NCBI GenBank assembly: GCA_002482865.1
Contig: DLGU01000042.1
Span: 1 to 19,021 of the forward strand
DNA from: Porphyrobacter sp. UBA7686
GTDB taxonomy: Bacteria; Pseudomonadota; Alphaproteobacteria; Sphingomonadales; Sphingomonadaceae
Direction: 5' to 3'
DNA: 19,021 bases
Shown: positions 8,555 through 15,715 of the stretch, in pieces
How positions within the stretch are numbered: the stretch's first letter is position 1
Layout of the letters: every line of letters starts with the position of its first letter
Translations under genes and position numbers: made by a program
Notes under the pieces: model-generated
Databases searched by the model: none
What the model saw: only the letters and a program-made list of their open reading frames with translations
Told to the model about the DNA's origin: nothing

Positions 8555-9541
8555 TCAGGCTCCGCCACGGCGCAGCAGGCGCTTGGCGAGCGGGGGCCAG
8601 CTTTTCAGCTGTGCCGGGTCGAGACAATCGACGCGGAAACGTGGACGCACGTCCTCCATCCAGTCGGCTTTGTAGCCCTGATCGCCAGTACCGAAGTCGA
8701 CGAGGTCGACGTGGTCCACATCAATCACATGCTGGAACAGGGCAGCCGTCAGCGTTGTGCCAGCGGACAGTGGCTTGTGGCTCTCAAGATGCGCGAGCTT
8801 ATGGATATAGGCAATTGAATTTTCTACAGTCCAGCATTGCGCCGCGACCGCGATACCTTCGGCCCGGGCCACCCCTAACCGCAGCCGCCCCGCTGCGCCT
8901 TCGGCTTCAGCGAAGGCACGCAGCATGGCGGGCTGATCCTCGGCGGGTTTCCAGCTTGCGGCATAGATCGCCTCGTAATCGGCCCAGACTCCCGCATCGA
9001 AGTGGGTGAGCACATCCACCTCGACCTTCTTCGCCTTGCGCTTTAGCGTCGTGCGAAGCTGGCCGGGGCGGCTTTCCCAATATTCGGCAAAGCTGCGGTC
9101 GCGCACGGGCAGGATGTGATTAATATCACAGGGTTCCACCGCGACCTTCCAGCCAGCGTGGCGGAATGCGCGCGTGAGCCGGTCCGCAGAGCCATCCTCG
9201 CCCGGCACGGGTTCGAGCGTCACCCGGTAGCCACGTGTCTTCAACTGCCGTGCGATCGCTTCGAGCAGCCGATCGCCCGCCGCACCCGCCGGGGCAAGCT
9301 CGCGCCAGGTGAAGCTGTACCAGTTGCGCAAGGGAGTGATTCGCCCGCCATCTTCCGTTAGGGCCAAGGCAGCGGCGCTATCGGCGTCGCTGGCCATGGC
9401 GATCAGCGGCGCGAGCCCGGTCTCAGCGAGCAGCGCGAACCACTCGGCACGGTCGAACGGCGCGGGGGTGCCGCTGCCTGCTCCTTTGGCGCTCAACGCT
9501 TGCAAGACGTTAACGCTATCGTGATACCGCGCTTCGATCAC
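8555..9541 (-). CDS. GNAT/FemAB-like acyltransferase (PF13480-type), exosortase A locus
   Basis: The 328-residue product has the two-part layout of FemAB/BioF2-like acyltransferases. An N-terminal half (about 1-150) contains the RNWYSFTWREL segment (72-82). A C-terminal GNAT half (about 155-300) has YWESRPGQLRTTLKRKAKK (154-172), the AIYAASWKP motif (191-199), AYIHKLAHLESHKPLSAGTT (244-263) and VDFGTGDQGYKADWM (281-295). FGTGDxxYK near the end is a hallmark of this group. Related enzymes transfer acyl or aminoacyl groups; here the neighbouring ACP is the likely donor, which is an inference. GTG at 9541 (MIEARYHDSV) is preferred; an AGGAG lies 12 bases before it. The frame stays open to 9679, but that would run into the divergent ligase gene. 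Confidence 0.82.
   Translation of the reverse strand: MIEARYHDSVNVLQALSAKGAGSGTPAPFDRAEWFALLAETGLAPLIAMASDADSAAALALTEDGGRITPLRNWYSFTWRELAPAGAAGDRLLEAIARQLKTRGYRVTLEPVPGEDGSADRLTRAFRHAGWKVAVEPCDINHILPVRDRSFAEYWESRPGQLRTTLKRKAKKVEVDVLTHFDAGVWADYEAIYAASWKPAEDQPAMLRAFAEAEGAAGRLRLGVARAEGIAVAAQCWTVENSIAYIHKLAHLESHKPLSAGTTLTAALFQHVIDVDHVDLVDFGTGDQGYKADWMEDVRPRFRVDCLDPAQLKSWPPLAKRLLRRGGA
9500..9528 (+). promoter_or_regulatory. Candidate promoter for the ligase operon
   Basis: TTGCAA (9500-9505), a 17-base spacer and GATACC (9523-9528) give a weak sigma-70-like pair inside the 5' end of the opposite-strand acyltransferase gene. Transcription would begin near 9535, leaving a leader of about 16-28 bases before ATG 9551 or 9563. 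A promoter must be near here because the divergent starts leave almost no intergenic space, but each hexamer is a poor consensus match. Confidence 0.25.
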
Positions 9542-9562
9542 TGTAGAAGAATGCTCCTGACT

Positions 9563-11110
9563 ATGCCGCACCAGCCCGATCCCGCCTTGCGTCCGCTTGA
9601 CCACCTTGCCGAACTGGCAGGGGCGGCGGGGCGTGGCGACAGGCCTGCGCTGGTGCTGCGCGAGGGCACGCTTAACCACAATCAGTTAAGACAGCGTGTC
9701 GCGCGGCTCGCCGGATGGCTGGCCGAGATGGTGCCGGACAAGGGCGCGCGGGTGGCAAGCTGGGCGGCCAAGGGCGAAATCACCTGCCTGCTGCCGCTCG
9801 CTGCCGCGCGGGCAGGGCTGGTGCATGTGCCGATCAACCCGCTGCTGAAACGCGGGCAGGCCGCGCATATCCTCGCCGATAGCGGGGCAAAGCTGCTGAT
9901 CGGGACAGGCTCGCGGCTTGCCTCGCTGGAGCCGGGCGATTTGCCTGCGGGTTGCGCTGCGCTGGGCGAGGCCGAGGCGCTGGCGGCGGCTGAGGCTGCT
10001 GGGCGAGAATTGGGGCCCTCCGAGGCTGATCCGGCGGAGCTGGCGGCAATCCTCTACACTTCCGGCTCGACCGGGCGGCCCAAGGGCGTGATGCTCAGCC
10101 ACGCCAATATGTGGCTCGGCGCGGTGAGCGTGGCGCATTATCTCGGGCTGGCCGAGGATGATGTGACGCTGGCGGTGCTGCCGCTGTCGTTCGATTACGG
10201 GCAGAACCAGTTGTTATCGACGTGGTATGCGGGCGGGTGTGTGGTGCCGCTCGATTTCCTGTTCCCGAAGGATGTCGCCAAGGCTTGCGCCAAGCATGGC
10301 GTGACGACGCTCGCCGCAGTGCCGCCCCTATGGGTGCAACTGACCGAGATCGACTGGCCCGAGGAGGCGCGCGCGCCTTTGCGGCGGCTGACCAATAGCG
10401 GGGGGGCGTTGACGGTGGATCTGGTTCGCGCGCTTCGGGGTCTGTTTCCGGACGCGCGGCTGTTCCCGATGTATGGTCTGACCGAGGCGTTTCGTTCGAC
10501 ATTCCTTGACCCTGATCTGACAGATTCACATCCAACCTCAATGGGTAAGGCGATTCCCTTCGCAGAGATTCTCGTCATCAATGATGCCGGCGAGGTCGCT
10601 GCGGATGACGAGGAGGGCGAGCTGGTGCATTGCGGCCCGCTGGTCGCGCAAGGCTATTGGCAGGACTCTGAGCGCACGGCAGAACGCTTCAAGCCCGCAC
10701 CGGCCGCCTCGACCTATGGCGGGATGGCCGTGTGGTCGGGCGACCGGGTGCGGCGTTCTGCGGAGGGGCTGCTCTATTTCGCCGGACGGCGCGATGCGAT
10801 GATCAAGAGCGCGGGCAACCGCATCAGCCCGCAGGAGATCGAGGAGGCGGCACTGGCCTCAGGCCTGGCTGCCGAAGCGGTCGCGCTAGGCGTGGCCCAT
10901 CCGCGCTTGGGGCAAGCGGTGCATCTGGTGGTGCGCGGCGCCGCAGACGAAGCGGCGCGCGCGGAATTGCCCAAGCTGCTCCAGCGCGACCTGCCCAATT
11001 TCATGCAGCCCCAGCACATCCATTGGCGCGAGACGATGCCCTTGAACCCCAACGGCAAGATCGACCGCACCGCCTTGCAGGCCCAGCTCAATCAGGAATT
11101 TGCCCCATGA
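9563..11110 (+). CDS. AMP-forming acyl-CoA/ACP ligase, exosortase A system-associated
   Basis: A member of the ANL adenylating superfamily (TIGR03098 type, from memory). It activates a carboxylate with ATP and transfers it to a thiol, either CoA or the phosphopantetheine of the nearby ACP. The 515-residue product shows the P-loop LYTSGSTGRPKG (164-175), FPMYGLTEAF (301-310), the WSGDR hinge region (391-395), GRRDAMIKSAGNRISPQE (408-425) and the catalytic lysine in PLNPNGKIDR (493-502, Lys499). The acid substrate is unknown. ATG 9563 is chosen; ATG 9551 would add MLLT. The stop overlaps the decarboxylase ATG (ATGA), so the two are coupled; this ligase family is characteristically next to that decarboxylase in exosortase loci. 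It lies back-to-back with the acyltransferase. Confidence 0.92.
   Translation: MPHQPDPALRPLDHLAELAGAAGRGDRPALVLREGTLNHNQLRQRVARLAGWLAEMVPDKGARVASWAAKGEITCLLPLAAARAGLVHVPINPLLKRGQAAHILADSGAKLLIGTGSRLASLEPGDLPAGCAALGEAEALAAAEAAGRELGPSEADPAELAAILYTSGSTGRPKGVMLSHANMWLGAVSVAHYLGLAEDDVTLAVLPLSFDYGQNQLLSTWYAGGCVVPLDFLFPKDVAKACAKHGVTTLAAVPPLWVQLTEIDWPEEARAPLRRLTNSGGALTVDLVRALRGLFPDARLFPMYGLTEAFRSTFLDPDLTDSHPTSMGKAIPFAEILVINDAGEVAADDEEGELVHCGPLVAQGYWQDSERTAERFKPAPAASTYGGMAVWSGDRVRRSAEGLLYFAGRRDAMIKSAGNRISPQEIEEAALASGLAAEAVALGVAHPRLGQAVHLVVRGAADEAARAELPKLLQRDLPNFMQPQHIHWRETMPLNPNGKIDRTALQAQLNQEFAP
9671..9690. promoter_or_regulatory. AT-rich inverted repeat, possible operator inside the ligase gene
   Basis: CTTAAC (9671-9676) and GTTAAG (9685-9690) are perfect inverted arms around 8 bases, an AT-rich island in GC-rich coding sequence. 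The right arm is written with a TTA leucine codon and an AGA arginine codon, both uncommon here. It lies about 130 bases upstream of the leftward acyltransferase start, where a promoter or operator for that operon would have to sit. Another TTA codon occurs at 10214, so the codon argument alone is weak. Confidence 0.3.
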
Positions 11111-12333
11111 AGCCCGTCGGCCCGATCCCCGCTGGTTACGAGACGATCGCAGGCGAACTCGCCATTGGCGGCAAGCGCGCGAGCGAATTGGTCGCCGAGG
11201 CGGGGCGCACCCCGCTGTTCGTCTATTCTCGCGCGCATCTTGATGCGCGTGTGGCGGAACTGCGCGCGGCGCTGCCGCCGCGGGTGGGGTTGAACTATGC
11301 GGTGAAGGCGAACCCGCATCTCGCGGTGATCGGCCATATGGCGCCGCTGGTGGACGGTTTCGACATTGCCTCCTCTGGCGAGCTCGCGCTGTGCGTGGCC
11401 GTGGGGATCGATCCCCGGCGCATCAGCTTTGCCGGACCTGGGAAGCGCGACGATGAACTGGAGGCCGCGATTGCCGCAGGTGTAACGCTCAATTGCGAAA
11501 GCGAGGGTGAGGGCGCGCGGGCGATCGCCATCGGCCAGCGGCTCGGCAAGGCGCCGCGCATCGCGATCCGGGTGAATCCCTCCTTCGAAATGAAGGGTTC
11601 GGGGATGAAGATGGGCGGCGGGGCCAAGCAATTCGGCGTTGATGCCGAACGTGTGCCCGATCTCGCCCGCCAGCTGATCGGCGAAGGGGCCGAGTGGCGC
11701 GGCCTCCACATTTTCACCGGCAGCCAGACGCTGAGCGCTGACGCGATCATTGAAGCTCAGGGCAATGTGCTCGAGCTGGCTGCCGAACTTGCCGACGCGA
11801 TTGGCCACGGCCTGCCCAAGCTGAACATGGGCGGGGGCTTGGGCATTCCCTATTTCCCGGGTGACACGCCGGTCGATCTGGTGCGTGTGGGTGCGGCTTT
11901 GGCCGAACGTGTGGCCGATTTGCCGCTGGTGCTCGCGGATACCGAGCTCTGCATCGAGCTTGGCCGCTACCTCGTCGGCGAGGCGGGCGTGTATCTGACC
12001 CGCATCATTGACCGCAAGGTTAGCCACGGCGTGACTTACCTTGTGACAGACGGCGGGTTGCATCATCAGCTCGCCGCCTCCGGCAATTTTGGTACCGTGG
12101 TGCGGCGCAACTATCCGTCAGCGATTGCAACACGGTACGGGGCTGAAGCGACCGAGGAAGTCAACATCGTCGGTTGCCTGTGCACCCCGCTGGATCGGCT
12201 CGCCGACAATGCCGCGATGCCTCGCGCCGAGGTGGGCGATCTGGTCGCCGTGTTTTGCGCCGGGGCCTATGGCGCGACCGCCTCGCCCAGTGCTTTCCTC
12301 GGTCATGGCCCGGCGGCTGAACTGCTGGTCTGA
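11107..12333 (+). CDS. Fold-type III PLP-dependent decarboxylase, exosortase A system-associated
   Basis: A 408-residue relative of diaminopimelate, ornithine and arginine decarboxylases (TIGR03099 type, from memory). The PLP lysine is Lys67 in LNYAVKANPH (62-71). Further barrel motifs are FDIASSGEL (85-93), FAGPGKRDDE (108-117), RVNPSF (155-160), HIFTGSQ (201-207) and the phosphate-binding NMGGGLGIPY (240-249). The C-terminal domain holds the GCLCTPLD motif (356-363; Cys359 aligns with the catalytic Cys of the GxxCxxxD pattern) and CAGAYGAT (384-391). It would remove a carboxyl from an amino acid, possibly one tethered to the ACP after activation by the ligase. ATG 11107 overlaps the ligase stop; the frame is open back to 10732, but only as a shadow of the ligase. 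About 200 bases separate it from the next gene. Confidence 0.93.
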   Translation: MKPVGPIPAGYETIAGELAIGGKRASELVAEAGRTPLFVYSRAHLDARVAELRAALPPRVGLNYAVKANPHLAVIGHMAPLVDGFDIASSGELALCVAVGIDPRRISFAGPGKRDDELEAAIAAGVTLNCESEGEGARAIAIGQRLGKAPRIAIRVNPSFEMKGSGMKMGGGAKQFGVDAERVPDLARQLIGEGAEWRGLHIFTGSQTLSADAIIEAQGNVLELAAELADAIGHGLPKLNMGGGLGIPYFPGDTPVDLVRVGAALAERVADLPLVLADTELCIELGRYLVGEAGVYLTRIIDRKVSHGVTYLVTDGGLHHQLAASGNFGTVVRRNYPSAIATRYGAEATEEVNIVGCLCTPLDRLADNAAMPRAEVGDLVAVFCAGAYGATASPSAFLGHGPAAELLV

Positions 12334-12374
12334 CGCGCCACAACAACCTGCGTTAATCCCCGCAAACCCGCTGT

Positions 12375-12390
12375 CCCATCGCGGGATGGG
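12375..12390 (+). terminator. Hairpin after the decarboxylase gene (weak terminator candidate)
   Basis: CCCATC (12375-12380) and GATGGG (12385-12390) form a perfect 6-base stem with a GCGG loop, 42 bases after the decarboxylase stop. No T-run follows (GCCGGATTTGG), so it is not a classical intrinsic terminator and may only attenuate or protect transcripts. Confidence 0.3.
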
Positions 12391-12406
12391 GCCGGATTTG
12401 GCGCTG

Positions 12407-12412
12407 TATAAC
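12407..12412 (+). promoter_or_regulatory. Candidate -10 element before the export gene
   Basis: TATAAC in a short AT-rich patch (12407-12416) within the 12334-12531 leader is a good -10 match. The region 17 bases upstream (around GGATGG) is a poor -35. If used, it would give the export operon its own start with a leader of about 110 bases. This is weak evidence from one hexamer. Confidence 0.25.
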
Positions 12413-12531
12413 TAACCAGATGTTCACCATTTCCAGCGACAAGAACCCCCATAACCGGGTGGTCCGTGTTGCAGGTCGCTCCTGCGCTGATACGCGCCGC
12501 CCGGCAAGAACTGGCCAAGGATCTTCGACCG

Positions 12532-13173
12532 ATGTTGTACCGTCTGCCCCCGATGCGTCTCGCAGCTCTTGGCGTCAGCGCTGCCCTGTTGGCGGCCTGC
12601 ACCACTGGAGGCACGGAACTGCCGTCGGCCAGCTATGGTGACGGCAGCGTCGCTCCCTCGGAAGAATACACCATCGGCCCGCTCGACGAGATCACCATCC
12701 ACGTCTGGCGTAACCCCGAACTCAGCGCCGACAAGGTGCGCGTGCGCCCCGATGGGCGGCTGACGATCCCGCTGGTGCAGGACATCCCGGCGGTGGGCAA
12801 GACCGCGACCCAATTGCAGGATTACATCGCGGGCGAGCTGGCGAAGTATATCGAACAGCCGATTGTCTCGGTGATCGTCAACACGCCTGAGGGCAATTTC
12901 ACCCAGCAGGTGCGCGTCATCGGCGCGACGGGGCAGCCGGCGTCCTTGCCGTATCGCGCCAATATGACCGTGCTCGATGCGATGATCGCGGTGGGCGGGC
13001 TCAATGAGTTTGCCGCTGGCAACCGCGCCAAGCTGATCCGGCTCGATCATGAGACCGGCACCCAGGTCGAATACCGGCTGCGGTTGTCGGACCTGATCCG
13101 CAAGGGCGATTCGACGGCGAACGTGATGCTCAAGCCGGGTGACACGATCATCATCCCCGAGAGCCGGTTCTAA
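12532..13173 (+). CDS. XrtA/PEP-CTERM-type polysaccharide export lipoprotein (Wza family)
   Basis: The 213-residue product is an outer-membrane polysaccharide export protein (TIGR03027 type, from memory). It has a lipoprotein signal with lipobox LLAAC (19-23), so Cys23 is lipidated. A poly-export domain follows, with YTIGPLDEITIHVWRNPEL and VRPDGRLTIPLVQDI, then an SLBB-like beta-grasp unit (VRVIGATGQP through LDAMIAVGGL) and the closing LKPGDTIIIPESRF. It is shorter than E. coli Wza, having fewer SLBB units, as usual for this subfamily. Start ATG 12532 is preferred; ATG 12553 would leave a very short signal, and GTG 12466 would add 22 residues before it. It is followed 15 bases later by the chain-length gene, its inner-membrane partner. 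Confidence 0.93.
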   Translation: MLYRLPPMRLAALGVSAALLAACTTGGTELPSASYGDGSVAPSEEYTIGPLDEITIHVWRNPELSADKVRVRPDGRLTIPLVQDIPAVGKTATQLQDYIAGELAKYIEQPIVSVIVNTPEGNFTQQVRVIGATGQPASLPYRANMTVLDAMIAVGGLNEFAAGNRAKLIRLDHETGTQVEYRLRLSDLIRKGDSTANVMLKPGDTIIIPESRF

Positions 13174-13188
13174 GGGGCGCGCTGGGGG

Positions 13189-14709
13189 ATGAGCGAGATC
13201 TTCGACGAACTGCGCGCGGCCCTGTGGTCGGTATGGCACCGGCGCTGGGTCGCGATTGCGACCGCCTGGGGCGTGTGCGTGCTGGGGTGGCTGGTGGTCA
13301 GCATGATCCCCAACAGCTACGAATCCAAGGCGCGCGTCTATGTCGATGTGCAGGATGTGCTCTCCAAGCAGCTCGGCATTGCCGGGGACGGCAAGGAAGA
13401 GATCATGCGCGTGCGGCAAACGCTGTCGAGCGCCAAGAACCTCGAAAAGGTGATCACCTCGACCCGGTTGGGCGAAGGCATCACCGAACGCGGCGCGCTG
13501 GATTCGATGATTGGCGAGCTGGAGAAGAAGGTCACCGTCACCAGCGAGCAGGATAACCTGTTCGAAATCACCGCTGCCATTGGCCGGGGCGATCTTTCCG
13601 ATGCCGAAAACGCCGTGCTGGCGCGCGATGTGGTGCAGAAGCTGCTCGACATCCTGCGCGAAGAGCACGTGATCGGCAACCGCACCGGGATCAGCACCGC
13701 GATTGGCGATCTCGACCGCCAGCTCGATGAGCGCAAGCTCGAACTCGAGCAGGCCGAACAGCGCCGTCTGGCGTTCGAGGCGCAATATCCCGATCTGGTC
13801 GGCGGCTCGGATAGCCTGTCCACCAAGGTCCAGCAGGCCCGCACTGAAGTGCGCAATGTCGACGCCGATCTGGCAGCGGCGGAGAGCGGCCTTGCCGCGA
13901 TCTCGTCGCAGCTGGCCGCCACGCCGCGCTCGATTGCGGGCGGGCCGCAGGCAACCGGCCCGCGTGCCGCGCTGCAACAGGCGCAGACCCAGCTGGCCGA
14001 ATTGCGCTCGCGCGGACTGACCGACAGTCACCCCGATGTCGTCTCGACCACCAAGCAGGTCGCTATCCTCGCGCGGCAAGCCGCCGCTGCGGGCGACGAT
14101 GCGGGCGGCACGCCGAACCCCGCCTATGCCTCGCTGATCGCGATCAAGAGCGAGCGTCAGGCCACCGTCGAAGCCCTCCAGGCCCGCCGCGCGGCGCTGC
14201 AAAGCAACTTTGCCGCACTGATGGCGAGCCAGGCGAGCGAGCCGGCGGTCGCCGCCGAAGCCAATCGCATCAGCCGCGATTACGACGTCCTGCGCCAGAA
14301 TTACGAAAAGCTGCTGCAAGACCGCGAGGCGTTGCGCACGCGCGGCAAGGTCGAGGACAAGGCCAGCCAGTTCCGGTTCGACATCATCCAGCAGCCCGGC
14401 GTGCCGCAAAAGCCTGCCGCGCCCAATCGTCCGCTGCTGTTGTTCGGCGTGCTGATTGTCGGGATCGGGGCAGGGGTCGCTGCGGCCTATGCGCTGGCGC
14501 AGCTGAAATCCAGCTTCGCCACGCCGCAGAAGCTGGAGCGCACCTTCGATCTGCCGGTCATCGGCTCAATCTCGCTGACAGTGTCAGACGCCGCACGCGT
14601 AATCGAACGCCGCCGGTTGATGCAGTTCGCCGGAGCCTGCGCAGGGCTCGGCATGATGTTTGTGATCCTTCTCGCCATCGAGGTCATCTCGATCGGGTCG
14701 ATAGCGTGA
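13189..14709 (+). CDS. XrtA-system polysaccharide chain length determinant (Wzz family)
   Basis: This 506-residue inner-membrane protein sets polymer length and couples synthesis to export (TIGR03007 type, from memory). An N-terminal amphipathic stretch is followed by TM1 (about 20-40), then the Wzz motif PNSYESKARVYVDVQDVL (41-58). A long periplasmic helical hairpin follows (about 150-395, rich in Glu/Gln/Ala/Arg heptads such as LDRQLDERKLELEQAEQRR). The proline-rich PGVPQKPAAPNRP precedes TM2 (about 415-438). A third hydrophobic stretch fills the C-terminus (about 477-503). There is no fused kinase; the BY-kinase is the next gene, 16 bases on. GGGGG just before ATG 13189 serves as ribosome site. 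Confidence 0.94.
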   Translation: MSEIFDELRAALWSVWHRRWVAIATAWGVCVLGWLVVSMIPNSYESKARVYVDVQDVLSKQLGIAGDGKEEIMRVRQTLSSAKNLEKVITSTRLGEGITERGALDSMIGELEKKVTVTSEQDNLFEITAAIGRGDLSDAENAVLARDVVQKLLDILREEHVIGNRTGISTAIGDLDRQLDERKLELEQAEQRRLAFEAQYPDLVGGSDSLSTKVQQARTEVRNVDADLAAAESGLAAISSQLAATPRSIAGGPQATGPRAALQQAQTQLAELRSRGLTDSHPDVVSTTKQVAILARQAAAAGDDAGGTPNPAYASLIAIKSERQATVEALQARRAALQSNFAALMASQASEPAVAAEANRISRDYDVLRQNYEKLLQDREALRTRGKVEDKASQFRFDIIQQPGVPQKPAAPNRPLLLFGVLIVGIGAGVAAAYALAQLKSSFATPQKLERTFDLPVIGSISLTVSDAARVIERRRLMQFAGACAGLGMMFVILLAIEVISIGSIA

Positions 14710-14725
14710 GGACGGGGGCCGAAGC

Positions 14726-15715
14726 ATGACCGATCAGGGGAAGATCAACCGCGAAGGTGCACGGCCAGCATCGCTGTTCGAGCGCGCTGACGCTACGTTC
14801 GGGCTTGGCCCGGTGCGCACGCCGCCTGTGCCGCCGGTTCCGCCGGTGCCAGAAGCACTGCGCCGCGCGGCTGCTCCGCAGCCTGTCTCGGAAGCGCCCG
14901 CCGCGCCGCAGCCGATGGCGTTCGCCAAGCCCGAGCCCTCCTCAACGCCCGTTGCGCCTCAGCCCGAAGCGCCGCGCGCTGTCGCCTTTGGCGGGCCGCT
15001 TGTTCACATCGACCGCGAGCATCTGCGCGATGGTGGCCTGATTGTGCCGGAAGACCCAGTGACCGGCCTTCTCGAAGAGTTCCGCATCGTCAAGCGCGAG
15101 CTGCTCGCCGATGCCCGTGCGGGCGCCAGTCCGCTCGCCCGCCGGATTCTCGTGTGTTCGCCCCATCCGGGCGAGGGCAAGACTTATTGCGCCACCAACC
15201 TCGCCATCGCGCTCGCCGCAGAGCGCGGGCTTGAGGTCCTGCTGGTCGATGCCGATGTGGTCAAGCCCTCGGTGGCGCTGCGCCTCGGGATCGATGTCGA
15301 GCAAGGCCTGATGGATGCGCTCGCCGATCCGTCGATCCGGCCGGAAAGCCTGGTCATCCGCACCGATATCGAAGGCCTGTTCGTCCTGCCCGCTGGCACC
15401 GCCACGTCGCTCGATGCCGAATATCTCGCCAGTGCGCGCACCGGTGAAGTGCTCGACCGGCTGACGCAGGGTGCGCCTGACCGGATCGTGATTTTCGACA
15501 CGCCGCCTGCGCTTGCCGCCTCGCCCGCTGCCGAGCTTGCCCAGCATGTCGGGCAAGCGCTGCTGGTCGTGCGCGCAGACGAAACCAGCCGTGCCGCTCT
15601 GGAAGACGCGCAGCAGCTGTTGTCGGCCTGCGGCGATATCAAACTGCTTCTGAATGCCGCGCGCTACAGCCCTTCGGGTCGGCGCTTCGGCACGTACGGC
15701 ACCAAGGGGAAATGA
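14726..15715 (+). CDS. BY-type tyrosine kinase (CpsD/CapB family), exosortase A-associated
   Basis: The 329-residue product is the cytoplasmic partner of the Wzz-like protein and is expected to autophosphorylate and control polymer assembly (TIGR03018 type, from memory). It has a disordered N-terminus rich in Pro/Ala (about 33-85, with PPVPPVPPVP), Walker A SPHPGEGKT (145-153), Walker A' VLLVDADVVKPS (171-182) and Walker B IVIFDTPP (254-261). The C-terminal tyrosine cluster is minimal: only Tyr314 and Tyr324 in YSPSGRRFGTYG. ATG 14726 follows the Wzz-like stop by 16 bases. Its stop overlaps the outer-membrane barrel ATG (ATGA), so the two are coupled. The similar MinD/ParA fold is excluded by context and by the terminal tyrosines. 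Confidence 0.93.
   Translation: MTDQGKINREGARPASLFERADATFGLGPVRTPPVPPVPPVPEALRRAAAPQPVSEAPAAPQPMAFAKPEPSSTPVAPQPEAPRAVAFGGPLVHIDREHLRDGGLIVPEDPVTGLLEEFRIVKRELLADARAGASPLARRILVCSPHPGEGKTYCATNLAIALAAERGLEVLLVDADVVKPSVALRLGIDVEQGLMDALADPSIRPESLVIRTDIEGLFVLPAGTATSLDAEYLASARTGEVLDRLTQGAPDRIVIFDTPPALAASPAAELAQHVGQALLVVRADETSRAALEDAQQLLSACGDIKLLLNAARYSPSGRRFGTYGTKGK

Noticed and set aside
12375..12390. Strong intrinsic terminator after the decarboxylase
   Set aside because: The hairpin is real but short, and no T-run follows, so it is kept only as a low-confidence candidate.
12420..12641. 73-codon plus-strand frame starting at an ATG just after the TATAAC patch
   Set aside because: It has no ribosome site and a Ser/Arg/Pro-rich sequence without a domain, and it runs into the export lipoprotein in another frame.
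12424..14409. A 661-codon open frame on the minus strand opposite the export and chain-length genes
   Set aside because: It is antisense to two well-supported genes. Its composition (Arg/Asp/His/Gly/Leu-rich with no domain pattern) is what high-GC antisense frames give.
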